The notes beneath the pieces were generated by a model that saw only the letters and a list, made by a program, of their open reading frames with translations, was not told where the DNA came from and searched no databases. A program made the position numbers and the translations under genes. Shown here piece by piece: positions 45,554 to 54,360 of a stretch of DNA of 64,000 nucleotides (position 1 is the first letter of the stretch; every line of letters begins with the position of its first letter). The stretch is taken from contig JAUSNM010000016.1 in assembly GCA_030645535.1 (NCBI GenBank), positions 1-64,000 on the forward strand, in the 5' to 3' direction. Source of the stretch: Gallionella sp. GTDB taxonomy: Bacteria; Pseudomonadota; Gammaproteobacteria; Burkholderiales; Gallionellaceae.

Positions 45554-45569
45554 GGCGCTCTCCTTTGTG

Positions 45570-46994
45570 TTATCCAACAGCCGCAGATGTCTCATCCCTT
45601 CCCCCGTTGCCCTTCACCCTTCTGTATACAGATACATAAGGTTCAATCTCGTGGCAACCATGTTCCACCATCATGTTGGCGAGGTCGAACAAGGTTTGTC
45701 GTGTGCCGCGATAGCCGACCCACAGGCGCTGGTAGCCGCCGATCAGGTCATATTGCGGAAAGCCCGCACGCAGCAGCGGAATCTCAAGTCGGCGTGCAGT
45801 TTCTGCCGCGTGCGAATTGCTGATGATGAGTTGCGCGCCATGAGCCTTCGCCGCAATTTCAAGGTCTTCCAGATCGCCAATCGCAACTTGTGCGGCACAC
45901 ACGCTTTGCAAAATATTGGCACGTGCAGGGGCTACGGCAGCCACTACCTCGCAACCCATCTCCGTCACCAGCCGCGCAAATCCAAACAGCAAATCAGGGT
46001 CAGCCGCAATCGCCACGCGTGCAAAACCCAACATAAAATGACTGTCAACCATCGCGTCCTGCAATTGCGCGCGCTGACGTTCAATCTTCGAAGGCACGGG
46101 TTTGCCGCTGATCTTCGCCAGTTTTGCGACGAAACTATCCACAGCATCCAGCCCCATCATGCAGTCGAAACGGTAGTCAGGCACGCCGGTGAGTTCCTTG
46201 AGCACATCAGCCGCATTGAATAGGGAATTGCCCAGCACCAGGGTGGCAACCGAATCACCCATGCTGCAAATCTCCGACACAGGCGTACCGCCCAGCGTCA
46301 GCGGACTGGTTTCCATTTCGCTCAGATGTCCATCCAGCGAATCGGCGATATCCGGCAATACTAAAGGTCGCAGCCCGAATGCTTCGATCAGCTCCACAAC
46401 ATGCTCAATATCACCCGGTGTAAGGAACGATCCTGCCAGCACATTGACCTGCTTGTGGCGACGGCCTACAGTCCCTCTCCCCAATCCTCCCCCGCTCGCG
46501 GTGGAGGGAGCAGACGCGGAAAGCAATGTTTCAATCACGGCCTTCACAGCCAGTGCGTATCCGCTCTCCAGGCATCCGATAAAATCCGGCGTATTCACAG
46601 GTACGACGTGGATGTGCGCAAATTCCGGATATGCAGCGTAGAACTGTTTGACCAGTCGTTTGATGTCTGTGCCTTGCATTTCGGAAAGACCGGTGGTGGG
46701 CAGACCAATCAACGCGGGGCTACTTTTCTCGGCAACCGCCCTGAGCCCTTCAATCACGTTCTCATCCGCATTCATCACCGTGGATACCTGATCCATTGCA
46801 GTGGTTTGCAACGGAATCGGCTCGCGAAAATGACGCACGAAAAACACTTTGCCGAATGCCGAGCAGCCTTGCGAACCATGCAACATCGGAATGGCGCGGT
46901 TAATACCCAGAAAAGCGAGTGTGGCGCCCATCGGCTGACTGGCTTTAAGCGGATTCACCGCGAGGGCTTTGTTACGTTTGAGAATTTCGGCCAT
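45570..46994 (-). CDS. nifN: Nitrogenase cofactor scaffold subunit NifN
   Basis: A 474-residue NifK-like subunit of the NifEN scaffold on which NifB-co is matured. Landmarks: [52 protein letters not shown] and [17 protein letters not shown]; scaffold Cys44-type ligand is in HGSQGC. An odd insert, [20 protein letters not shown], occurs near residue 170 where a palindromic repeat element (46471-46512) is read in frame. The start at 46994 follows the nifE stop by 1 base. The C-terminal tail is basic and short. Confidence 0.94.
   Translation of the reverse strand: MAEILKRNKALAVNPLKASQPMGATLAFLGINRAIPMLHGSQGCSAFGKVFFVRHFREPIPLQTTAMDQVSTVMNADENVIEGLRAVAEKSSPALIGLPTTGLSEMQGTDIKRLVKQFYAAYPEFAHIHVVPVNTPDFIGCLESGYALAVKAVIETLLSASAPSTASGGGLGRGTVGRRHKQVNVLAGSFLTPGDIEHVVELIEAFGLRPLVLPDIADSLDGHLSEMETSPLTLGGTPVSEICSMGDSVATLVLGNSLFNAADVLKELTGVPDYRFDCMMGLDAVDSFVAKLAKISGKPVPSKIERQRAQLQDAMVDSHFMLGFARVAIAADPDLLFGFARLVTEMGCEVVAAVAPARANILQSVCAAQVAIGDLEDLEIAAKAHGAQLIISNSHAAETARRLEIPLLRAGFPQYDLIGGYQRLWVGYRGTRQTLFDLANMMVEHGCHEIEPYVSVYRRVKGNGGRDETSAAVG
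46471..46512. repeat. Palindromic repeat element inside nifN
   Basis: CCCTCTCCCCAATCCTCCCC, a CG-rich spacer, then GGTGGAGGGAG. It has the same architecture as the element at 15517-15554 upstream of draG. Here it lies in the nifN coding region and is translated without breaking frame. Confidence 0.75.
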
Positions 46995-46995
46995 G

Positions 46996-48408
46996 TTATT
47001 CGTCTCCTGCCAGTTCAATGCCGGCTGAAACCTGCTTCGCCCACGGTGCGGGACTGCGCACCGCCTGCCACACAGGGCTCTGCAAGGTCAACGCTAATTG
47101 GCGCGCCAGTTCGATCATGCCGCTATAACCTTCATAGCCGAATTCGCGTTCCTGGTTGATGTCAAGGAACGGCACCTTTGCCTTGAGCGCGGTGTACATG
47201 TTTCGACCACCTGCAATGAGAATATCCGCCTGATATTCCTTAACCACGCCGAGCAACGCTTTGGGGCTGCCATCGGTGATCATGCGGGTCTTGTCACCCA
47301 TGATTTCGCGTATGCGCGCTTTGTCTTCTTCGGTGGATTTGTTGGTGCCGGTTGCAACGACGATCAACCCCAGATCCTGCAACGCGGAGACAATCGACCA
47401 GGATTTAACCCCGCCGGTGTAGAGCAGCACGCGCTTACCGCGCAGCTTTTCCCGCCAAGGGTCGAGTGCCAGATTGATCTTCGCTTCTTCGCGGGCTATC
47501 ACCGCCTCGGTACGTTCAGTCAGCGACTCATCATTAAGCAATCGTGCAAAATCGCGGAACGCCATGGAGGTGTCGGTCACACCGTAGAAGCTGCCTTCGA
47601 AGAAGGGAATGCTGTAGCCGGTTTGCAGACGGCGAGCGACGTTGAGCAATGCCTTCGCGCACACCACCATGTTGGCCTGCGCGCGGTGCATGGTCTGCAC
47701 GTCGTGGAAACGCGCGTCCCCTGACAAGGTGCACAGAATACGCAAGCCCAGCTCATCGAACAGCGGCAACACATTCCAAAACTCGCCCGCGATGTTGTAT
47801 TCGCCGATCAGGTTCACGTCATGCACGGTGATACCGGGACACTGCGCCTCAACGGGCACAGGCAGAGGTTCGCCCGTCCCCACCACATACTTGAACATGG
47901 CTTCTCCGGCGATACGGTTGCCGAGATTCTTGGTGCCGTAGAAACCGGCGCAATCGACCGGCACCACCGGCACGCCGCATTTCTCAGCCGCCGCCTTGCA
48001 TACCGCCGAGATATCATCGCCGATCAGCGCGGGCACGCAGGTGTTGTAGACGAATACTGCGGCAGGAGAATAACTGTCCACCGCCTGTTTGATGGCATGG
48101 AACAAGCGCTTTTCGCCGCGCCCCATAATCACATCCTGCTCGGTCAAGTCGGTGGTCATGCCGATGCGATACAAGGTTGGGCCGGAAGAACGCGTGCCAC
48201 GGTTGTCCCACGAACTGCCCGCACAAGCGATCGGGCCGTGCACGATATGCGCCACATCGGCGATCGGCAGCAGCGCGATTTGCGCACCGTCGAACGAACA
48301 GCCGCCTGCTGTCGCTCCCGGCTTGGGACGAGCGCAGCCAGATTTGGACTTGGTGTTATGTGTGCACGCCGGCTCGTTGAGCAGTTCGGCGATGTCTCGG
48401 GCTTGCAT
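46996..48408 (-). CDS. nifE: Nitrogenase cofactor scaffold subunit NifE
   Basis: A 470-residue NifD-like subunit of the NifEN complex for FeMo-co maturation. Conserved: the start [53 protein letters not shown] (in parts; bridging-cluster Cys), [19 protein letters not shown] and [16 protein letters not shown]. The ATG at 48408 is chosen over a GTG three codons upstream because the family starts here. A sigma-54 promoter lies about 35-50 bases upstream with a NifA site beyond. First gene of the long operon ending at 40175. Confidence 0.96.
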   Translation of the reverse strand: MQARDIAELLNEPACTHNTKSKSGCARPKPGATAGGCSFDGAQIALLPIADVAHIVHGPIACAGSSWDNRGTRSSGPTLYRIGMTTDLTEQDVIMGRGEKRLFHAIKQAVDSYSPAAVFVYNTCVPALIGDDISAVCKAAAEKCGVPVVPVDCAGFYGTKNLGNRIAGEAMFKYVVGTGEPLPVPVEAQCPGITVHDVNLIGEYNIAGEFWNVLPLFDELGLRILCTLSGDARFHDVQTMHRAQANMVVCAKALLNVARRLQTGYSIPFFEGSFYGVTDTSMAFRDFARLLNDESLTERTEAVIAREEAKINLALDPWREKLRGKRVLLYTGGVKSWSIVSALQDLGLIVVATGTNKSTEEDKARIREIMGDKTRMITDGSPKALLGVVKEYQADILIAGGRNMYTALKAKVPFLDINQEREFGYEGYSGMIELARQLALTLQSPVWQAVRSPAPWAKQVSAGIELAGDE

Positions 48409-48442
48409 GATATTCACTCGTGAGTAATGACACTCTCACTGA

Positions 48443-48458
48443 CGCAAATGCCGTGCCA
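48443..48458 (-). promoter_or_regulatory. Sigma-54 promoter of the nifENX operon
   Basis: Minus-strand TGGCACG-GCAT-TTGCG, a full -24/-12 match, 35 bases upstream of the nifE ATG. Confidence 0.88.
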
Positions 48459-48502
48459 GGAATAACCCTATTGATTTATATAGGTTTTATGAGACTCTGT
48501 CT

Positions 48503-48518
48503 TGTAGCAAATCCGACA
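48503..48518. promoter_or_regulatory. NifA site upstream of nifE
   Basis: TGT-AGCAAATCCG-ACA, an exact TGT-N10-ACA match about 45 bases upstream of the -24 element. Confidence 0.75.
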
Positions 48519-48697
48519 AGAAGGCCGAAGTGCAACAATACATTTATGCAAAACTCGCGTAGCGATTCATTTGCCCTCTCCCCCGCTTGCGGGATAACCA
48601 GCGACTTGGCTGGCGTTGTTGGGCAGCCTAGTCGAATGGCTAGCAGTTCCATCAGAGAGTTGGAGAGAGGGGAACGGGCATGGCATGTTTGCAAGTT

Positions 48698-48775
48698 ATT
48701 GCGAGTTGATGCGCACTGCGCATCATCCCTGCCAATCCCAATTGCGAGTTGATGCGCAGTGCGCATCATCCCTGC
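48698..48775. repeat. Two 35-base direct repeats, each with a 17-base palindrome
   Basis: Copies at 48698-48732 and 48741-48775 (43-base period) differ at one base. Each contains GATGCGCA-C/G-TGCGCATC, a palindrome with a single central base. Just left, 48570-48680 holds another C-rich/G-rich inverted element (CCCTCTCCCCC ... GGAGAGAGGGG). No gene is seen between 48519 and 48848. Confidence 0.7.
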
Positions 48776-48784
48776 TAAAACCAC

Positions 48785-48799
48785 TTGCCCGCTGGGCAA
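48785..48799 (-). terminator. Possible terminator hairpin after the LRV-associated gene
   Basis: TTGCCC-GCT-GGGCAA forms a six-base-pair stem about 50 bases past the stop at 48849; on the minus strand it is followed by GTGGTTTTAG, a weak U-tract. Confidence 0.4.
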
Positions 48800-48848
48800 T
48801 ATACCTGCGAACCCCAGTTTGCCCACAGTGCAGTATCAATAATGCCCG

Positions 48849-49814
48849 TTATACCGAATACGGCTCTACCACCCAGCTTCGTAGCAGAGCGACTTCGCTA
48901 TCCGGCAGATAGCTGAATCCGGCATCCAGATCGCACAGCACGGCATAGGCAATTTTCGGCGGCGTAATGGTTCCCGATACCAGATGAAAATACCAGGCCG
49001 ACGTATATCCGGCGGCACGATCGAATGCCTGTAATTGAACGGACATATCTACACCGGAAAGTTCGATATTCCAGTGAAATGACTTGAGTTCGCGGGCATG
49101 ACGCGTGACCAGTGATGCAGAAAGCACCGGGTTGCGATAACGATCCTGATGTTCGCGCAATGCGACTATCCAGTGATCACTGAAGTGGCCTCGCGCCGCT
49201 GCACTGCTGTGAGACCATTCAAGCAGAAAACGCGTAAGTGGCAAATTTTGTCCGTAAGGCGCCGGCAATCGGGCTAACGTCTGGCGCATGTCAATCAAGC
49301 GGCGGAAACGGTAATACGGCGCACCAACCGGCTGCGCTTCAAGCAGAGCAGGCAGAACCGGCTCAATGAGTTCCTGCAAATCGTCCGGCGGATTGTCTGC
49401 ATCAATCAGTTTTCTATCCAGCACTTCTTGCAACTCTTCGATTTCAAGTTGCAAAAAATCCGCAGGTGCCGGACCGTATGGCGCGACAAAATAATGAGTA
49501 CGTCCGGAGTGGCGCGTCACCAGCAGATTGCTGTCAACATAGCGCTCAACCAGTCCTTCCATCGCCCCCTCACAATCGGCCAATTCTTTTCTCGCCCAAG
49601 TTTCCAGATTATTAGCGACCAGCCTGCCATCCGCCGCAATCACACCACCGGGACGGTACCAGCCGCCACGGCTCAAAGCAAAAATAAACGTGCATCCGGG
49701 GCGAATACGGTTGGCAATTTCCAGCAATGCGCTGTGATGCGGACGCGGTGAAGTCGTTTCTATTTCCACAGTCAGGTTGCGCAGGGTTGATTCGTCAGGC
49801 ATGTAATTAGTCAT
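48849..49814 (-). CDS. Hypothetical nif-cluster protein next to the LRV gene
   Basis: A 321-residue soluble protein I do not recognise. No Cys cluster, signal peptide or membrane helix. Features include IRPGCTFIFALSRGGWYRPGG, a charged central helix (LQLEIEELQEVLDRKLIDADNPPDDLQEL, in parts) and a beta-rich C-terminus with SFHWNIELSGVDMSVQLQAF. The ATG at 49814 overlaps the LRV gene stop region by 8 bases, so it is translated with LRV. Position in a NifA-controlled unit suggests an accessory role. Confidence 0.7.
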   Translation of the reverse strand: MTNYMPDESTLRNLTVEIETTSPRPHHSALLEIANRIRPGCTFIFALSRGGWYRPGGVIAADGRLVANNLETWARKELADCEGAMEGLVERYVDSNLLVTRHSGRTHYFVAPYGPAPADFLQLEIEELQEVLDRKLIDADNPPDDLQELIEPVLPALLEAQPVGAPYYRFRRLIDMRQTLARLPAPYGQNLPLTRFLLEWSHSSAAARGHFSDHWIVALREHQDRYRNPVLSASLVTRHARELKSFHWNIELSGVDMSVQLQAFDRAAGYTSAWYFHLVSGTITPPKIAYAVLCDLDAGFSYLPDSEVALLRSWVVEPYSV

Positions 49815-50589
49815 GTTCGTCCTCAAGCAAAAATCCATTCAAACGACGGTGCACCACTGCACACACATCCGGCTCGCAATCATCCACCAAACAGGTGATC
49901 GCTTCCAGCGGGGCATGTTTTGCTGCTTCCAAACGCACCAGCCAATCCGTATCTGTCAGCATGGCTGCCGCATCTTCCGGCAACATGCGCGCGGCTACAA
50001 TGCGGCGCACTTCGACATCTTCATCGTGAGCCATAGGCCGCAATGCGAAAGACGGTAGTTGCCTGGCCACTTCCTTGCGCACTTCCCGGTCAGGATCATG
50101 AGCCATGCGCGGCAACTGACCATGCGGCAGCCGCTTCGCCACTTGCAAACGCACCAGATAATCCAGGTCGCTAATCAGCGCGCTCAATCTCTCCGGCGCA
50201 ATGCGCTCAGCCACTGTCATACGCACCTCGCGGTCGACATCGTGCAGGTAATCGCCTAACTCAGCTATCGGCAAACGGCTCGCCACTACGCGCCGCACCA
50301 CCTCATCTTTATCCCACCCCATTTTTTGAACCGCATCCAGCGGCGCATAGCGCGCCGCTATCGCTCGCCGCTCCCAAAAAGCGTCACGAAGGCAGTCTTG
50401 GGCTAACTCAGGATTGCGGCGCAAAAACCGATCTATCTGTCTTCCGCTTTGCGCAATCAGGCAGATGTCACCTGGCACACAACGCCCGTTAACCAGCAGC
50501 GTATCCCGATGAGGGCACACATTGCAATCGGCCAATTTCACTTCCATCGGGGGTGAGGATGAAAATCGCGAGGTCATAACCCGGTCCAT
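49807..50589 (-). CDS. 4Fe-4S leucine-rich-repeat-variant (LRV) protein
   Basis: A 260-residue protein of the LRV type first described from the Azotobacter vinelandii nif region. The N-terminal Cys set CNVCPHRDTLLVNGRC with a further Cys in GDIC binds a 4Fe-4S cluster in that relative. The rest is a right-handed helical solenoid of 24-residue repeats such as DPDREVRKEVARQLP, DEDVEVRRIVAARML and DTDWLVRLEAAKHAP. Function is unknown. The frame opens at a TTG (50616); I use the ATG at 50589, with 50577 also possible. It follows pntB by 47 bases. Confidence 0.85.
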   Translation of the reverse strand: MDRVMTSRFSSSPPMEVKLADCNVCPHRDTLLVNGRCVPGDICLIAQSGRQIDRFLRRNPELAQDCLRDAFWERRAIAARYAPLDAVQKMGWDKDEVVRRVVASRLPIAELGDYLHDVDREVRMTVAERIAPERLSALISDLDYLVRLQVAKRLPHGQLPRMAHDPDREVRKEVARQLPSFALRPMAHDEDVEVRRIVAARMLPEDAAAMLTDTDWLVRLEAAKHAPLEAITCLVDDCEPDVCAVVHRRLNGFLLEDEHD

Positions 50590-50636
50590 AAAACTCGATT
50601 CGACATTAAAATGCAAATGTAATTATATGATATGTA

Positions 50637-52025
50637 TCATGATAAGCTCTTAATCACATCCTCGACGACCTTCTTCGCGTCGCCAAACACCATCATGGTC
50701 TTGTCCATGTAGAACAGGTCATTGTCCAGCCCCGCATAACCGGTTGCCATGGAACGCTTGACCACCAGCACGGTGCGCGCCTTATAGACATCGAGAATCG
50801 GCATGCCGTAGATCGGACTTGCCTTGTCGTTCTTGGCGGCAGGATTGACCACATCGTTTGCACCGATCACCAGCACCACGTCGGTATCCGCGAACTCGTT
50901 GTTGATCTCATCCATTTCCACGACTTGTTCGTAAGGCACTTCGGCTTCTGCAAGCAACACATTCATGTGGCCGGGCATACGTCCCGCCACCGGATGAATC
51001 GCGTAACGCACCTTGACGCCTTTTTCGGTCAGCACCTTGGACATTTCGTTGATGGCATGCTGCGCGCGCGCCACGGCCAGACCGTAACCCGGCACGATGA
51101 TGACCGAGTCGGCATTGCCCATCAGGAACGCGGCATCATCCGCACTGCCGCTGCGATAGGTCTTCTGCACGCCGCCGTCATCACTTGCTGCCAGCGCTTC
51201 ACCGCCGAAGCCGCCCAGAATCACATTGAAGAACGAACGGTTCATCGCGCGGCCCATGATGTAGGACAGGATCGCGCCTGAGCTACCCACCAGTGAGCCT
51301 GCGATGATCAGCATGTTGTTGTTCAATGTAAAACCGATACCTGCCGCCGCCCAGCCTGAATAGGAGTTCAGCATCGACACCACGACCGGCATGTCAGCGC
51401 CACCGATCGGCATGATCAGCAAGATACCCAGCAGCATGGCAATCGCCGTCATGATCAGGAACGGGGTCCAGGCAGGCGTCATAAAGAAGGCGATGCCGAA
51501 AGCGATCATCGCTACGCCCAGCAACAGATTGAACCAGTGCTGACCTTTGAAGCGCAACGGCTTGCTGCCCAGCTTGCCGGACAGTTTGCCAAACGCGATG
51601 ATCGAACCCGTGAAGGTGATCGCGCCGACAAAGGTGCCGATGAACAACTCGATGCGGTTGCTGCTGTGCAAGGCCTCCCCTGCCAGCGCGATGCCGTAGG
51701 CTACCGGATTATTGAACGCGGCCATTGCGATCAGCACCGCTGCGAGACCCACCAGGGAATGCATCGCCGCGACCAGTTCCGGCATGGCCGTCATCTGGAT
51801 GCGACGTGCGACCACCGCACCGACCGCGCCACCGGCGGCAATCGCCAGCACGATATACAGCCAGTTATGGGTGACGGTGAGCGTGGTCAATACGGCGATC
51901 GCCATACCGATCATGCCGAACATGTTGCCGCGCCGTGCGGATACGGGTGAGCTCAGGCCTTTGAGTGCGAAAATGAACAGGACCGCTGCGGCAAGGTAGG
52001 CGAGTGCGACTGAATTGGCTGACAT
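50637..52025 (-). CDS. pntB: NAD(P) transhydrogenase subunit beta
   Basis: A 462-residue subunit with about nine N-terminal membrane helices forming the proton channel and a C-terminal NADP-binding domain III (VIIVPGYGLAVARAQHAINEM, KVRYAIHPVAGRMPGHMNVLLAEA, ADTDVVLVIGANDVVNPAAKND). Pnt couples proton flow to hydride transfer between NADH and NADP+. The start abuts the pntAB stop. The operon has a NifA-type promoter, so it may tune NAD(P)H supply for nitrogen fixation. Confidence 0.95.
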   Translation of the reverse strand: MSANSVALAYLAAAVLFIFALKGLSSPVSARRGNMFGMIGMAIAVLTTLTVTHNWLYIVLAIAAGGAVGAVVARRIQMTAMPELVAAMHSLVGLAAVLIAMAAFNNPVAYGIALAGEALHSSNRIELFIGTFVGAITFTGSIIAFGKLSGKLGSKPLRFKGQHWFNLLLGVAMIAFGIAFFMTPAWTPFLIMTAIAMLLGILLIMPIGGADMPVVVSMLNSYSGWAAAGIGFTLNNNMLIIAGSLVGSSGAILSYIMGRAMNRSFFNVILGGFGGEALAASDDGGVQKTYRSGSADDAAFLMGNADSVIIVPGYGLAVARAQHAINEMSKVLTEKGVKVRYAIHPVAGRMPGHMNVLLAEAEVPYEQVVEMDEINNEFADTDVVLVIGANDVVNPAAKNDKASPIYGMPILDVYKARTVLVVKRSMATGYAGLDNDLFYMDKTMMVFGDAKKVVEDVIKSLS

Positions 52026-52322
52026 TTACTTACCTTTCTTCTTGAACATACTCAGCATGCGCTGGGTGACGAGGAAACCGCCGAACACGTTCACGGCAGC
52101 CAGGGCTACCGCGACCAGTCCGATCACCGTGCCCAGGTCGAGCTGCTCAGGGCCGGCTGCCAGCATGGCGCCGACGATGATGATGCCGGAAATGGCATTG
52201 GTCACCGCCATCAGCGGCGTGTGCAGCGCGGGGGTGACATTCCAGACCACGTGATAACCGATGACGATCGCCAGCACGAATACGGTCAGATTCAGAACAA
52301 ATGGATCTACAACACCAGTCAT
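52026..52322 (-). CDS. pntAB: NAD(P) transhydrogenase subunit alpha part 2
   Basis: A 98-residue membrane subunit with three hydrophobic helices ([26 protein letters not shown]-type turn [39 protein letters not shown]). It is the split C-terminal membrane part of PntA, forming part of the proton channel with PntB. It ends directly before the pntB ATG and is separated from pntAA by a 203-base repeat-bearing gap. Confidence 0.93.
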   Translation of the reverse strand: MTGVVDPFVLNLTVFVLAIVIGYHVVWNVTPALHTPLMAVTNAISGIIIVGAMLAAGPEQLDLGTVIGLVAVALAAVNVFGGFLVTQRMLSMFKKKGK

Positions 52323-52399
52323 GATTATTCTCCTTTAATTATGGGAAGGGGGAAGTGAGAAGAGGCAAGAGAAAAACCCCTGAATCCCGCATCCCGTAT

Positions 52400-52491
52400 C
52401 CTTCATTCAGAAACAGGAGCATTAGCTCCGTTGTTTCGTGGGCATCCCCTTCATTCAGGAATAGGCGATTTATCGCCTTATATTCCGTGGG
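52400..52491. repeat. Two tandem hairpin repeat units in the pnt operon
   Basis: Units at 52400-52442 and 52448-52491 share flanks CCTTCATTCAG and CGTGGG, but their inner palindromes differ: GGAGC-ATTA-GCTCC and GGCGAT-TT-ATCGCC. Both keep a pairable outer stem (GAAACA/TGTTTC-like and GGAATA/TATTCC). No gene is seen in the gap 52323-52525. Confidence 0.65.
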
Positions 52492-52525
52492 AAGACCCCT
52501 GCGGTCTTGCGGCATGCATCCTGAT

Positions 52526-53653
52526 TTATTTAGCTGCGGGGACAAAAAGCGCGCCGTCACGGCACAACAGGGTTCCTGCGATGATGTCGTCTTCCAGATC
52601 AACATTCATCACACCGGCCTTGTCGCACAGCAGATTGATAAAGTTCAACAGGTTGCGCGCATAGAATGCGCTGGCATCGGTCGCCACCAGCCCCGGCAAA
52701 TTGGTCTCGCCGACGATAGTCACACCGTACTTGACAACAGTCTTGCCGGCTTCAGACAACGGGCAGTTACCGCCCGCTTCAACGGCCATATCAACCACGA
52801 CAGAGCCGGGTTTCATCAGCTTGACGGTGTCCTCAGTCAGCAACACCGGCGCAGCACGACCCGGAATCAACGCGGTGGTGATGATGATGTCTGCCTGCTT
52901 GGCTCGTTCAGCGACCAGAACCGCCTGACGCTGCATCCAGGAAGCCGGCATAGCACGCGCATAGCCGCCCACACCCTTTGCGATTTCGCGCTCTTCGTCT
53001 GTCTCGAAGGGCACGTCGATGAACTTCGCACCCAGCGACTCGACCTGTTCCTTCGCGGCGGGACGCACGTCAGATGCTTCAACCACAGCCCCCAGGCGCT
53101 TGGCCGTGGCGATTGCCTGCAAACCGGCGACGCCCACGCCCAGAATCAAGACGCGCGCTGCTTTGACGGTACCGGCTGCGGTCATCAGCATCGGCATGAA
53201 ACGCTGGTACAGATTCGCACCGACGATCACCGCCTTGTAGCCTGCGATGTTGGCCTGTGAAGACAACACGTCCATGGCCTGAGCGCGCGAGGTGCGCGGC
53301 AGCTTTTCCATGGAGAAGGCAGTGAGACCTTGTTGCGTAATGGCTGCGACCTGTTCGGTCAGATGCGGTGTGAGCAAGCCGATCAGCACGGTGCCGGCTT
53401 TCATTTGCGCCAGCTCATCCGATGTCGGCGCTTTGACCTTCAGTATGATTTGCGCGTCGTTGTAAAGACTGGCCGCATCGACCAGTGTCGCGCCCGCTGC
53501 CGCAAATTCGGCATCGGGATAATGTGCGCCCGCACCTGCGCCCGTTTGCACCAGCACCGTATGACCGGATGCCAGCATTTTCTTCACCGTTTCCGGTGTC
53601 GCCGCAACACGAGTTTCGCCTGCACGCGTTTCCGCAGGAATGCCTATCCGCAT
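52526..53653 (-). CDS. pntAA: NAD(P) transhydrogenase subunit alpha part 1
   Basis: A 375-residue soluble NAD(H)-binding subunit (domain I) of the proton-translocating transhydrogenase. Two Rossmann-like halves: MRIGIPAETRAGETRVAATPE at the start (split for length) and the nucleotide motif VLILGVGVAGLQAIATAKRLGA with ASDVRPAAKEQVESLGAKF. Close relatives are alanine-dehydrogenase-like; adjacency to pntAB and pntB fixes the assignment. The start at 53653 has GGAGAGAG upstream. A sigma-54 promoter lies about 100 bases upstream. Confidence 0.95.
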   Translation of the reverse strand: MRIGIPAETRAGETRVAATPETVKKMLASGHTVLVQTGAGAGAHYPDAEFAAAGATLVDAASLYNDAQIILKVKAPTSDELAQMKAGTVLIGLLTPHLTEQVAAITQQGLTAFSMEKLPRTSRAQAMDVLSSQANIAGYKAVIVGANLYQRFMPMLMTAAGTVKAARVLILGVGVAGLQAIATAKRLGAVVEASDVRPAAKEQVESLGAKFIDVPFETDEEREIAKGVGGYARAMPASWMQRQAVLVAERAKQADIIITTALIPGRAAPVLLTEDTVKLMKPGSVVVDMAVEAGGNCPLSEAGKTVVKYGVTIVGETNLPGLVATDASAFYARNLLNFINLLCDKAGVMNVDLEDDIIAGTLLCRDGALFVPAAK

Positions 53654-53751
53654 TTCTCTCTCCTCCACTAAAACCGTTAACCACTTCCAAAGCAAATGAT
53701 GACTTCGCATCATTCAATCCGCGCAGCATCTGTAATCTCTCCAACCTATTC

Positions 53752-53767
53752 AGCAACTACCATGCCA
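53752..53767 (-). promoter_or_regulatory. Sigma-54 promoter of the pnt operon
   Basis: Minus-strand TGGCATG-GTAG-TTGCT is a full consensus match about 100 bases upstream of the pntAA ATG. Confidence 0.85.
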
Positions 53768-53859
53768 TCTGCAACAGAAATGCATCATCATGATTTTTTG
53801 GATAAATTTATTGTTATTCAGGCCGCAAGTGATAAACATAACAAGGCGAAGTAAAGAAA

Positions 53860-53875
53860 TGTAGCAAAGGGGACA
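53860..53875. promoter_or_regulatory. NifA site upstream of pntAA
   Basis: TGT-AGCAAAGGGG-ACA, an exact TGT-N10-ACA match 93 bases upstream of the -24 element. Confidence 0.78.
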
Positions 53876-53907
53876 ATCCAAAAATATAAATATTGTGGGG
53901 AAAACGG

Positions 53908-54360
53908 CTAAATTAGCGACTTGCGCAACACCAACATGTTCGAATGCTCGAAGCCGAGCCTGTGGTAAAAACCCAGCGCGGCATGATTGTCGCGGTCAGC
54001 CAGCAAGGTCACGCGAAGCATGTCTTCCACTTTTGCCCAGGCGAAAACATGCTCGACAAGCGCACGCCCCAGCCCCCTGCCCCGATATTCACTATCCACA
54101 ATCACGTCTTCGAGCAACAGCACGCGACCACCTTCCGCTGTGCTGATGGAGATCAGCGCGTTAGCCATGCCTGCAATTTTTGCGCCATCGCGTGCCACGA
54201 ACAATCTGCCCTGTGCCGGGTTATCCAGAATCAGGCGCAGGCCGCGCAACTGCTTGACGCGCTCAGGAGCAAAGTCGTTTTCCAGCGTGAACAGTTCGGC
54301 CAGCAAGCCGGCAAGTTGCGGCAGGTCGTCCGCAGTGGCGAAGTTAATTTCAATGTTCAT
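53908..54360 (-). CDS. GNAT family N-acetyltransferase
   Basis: A 150-residue GNAT acetyltransferase. The acetyl-CoA-binding motif A is VDSEYRGRGLGRALVEHVFAWA (R/Q-x-x-G-x-G), with GFYHRLGFEHSN at the C-terminus. The substrate is unknown. The ATG overlaps the modC stop (ATGA), so it is co-translated with the molybdate transporter genes; the reason for that pairing is not clear. Confidence 0.88.
   Translation of the reverse strand: MNIEINFATADDLPQLAGLLAELFTLENDFAPERVKQLRGLRLILDNPAQGRLFVARDGAKIAGMANALISISTAEGGRVLLLEDVIVDSEYRGRGLGRALVEHVFAWAKVEDMLRVTLLADRDNHAALGFYHRLGFEHSNMLVLRKSLI

Noticed and set aside
48698-48775. A CRISPR-like array
   Set aside because: Only two repeats with an 8-base gap between copies and no cas genes.
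48476-48912. Open frames in the region upstream of nifE
   Set aside because: They run through palindromic repeats and the nifE promoter, and their translations show no recognisable protein features.
52339-52605. A possible 88-residue protein with repeated LFLNEG segments
   Set aside because: It is the translation of the tandem hairpin repeats and overlaps the pntAA end; better explained as repeat DNA.
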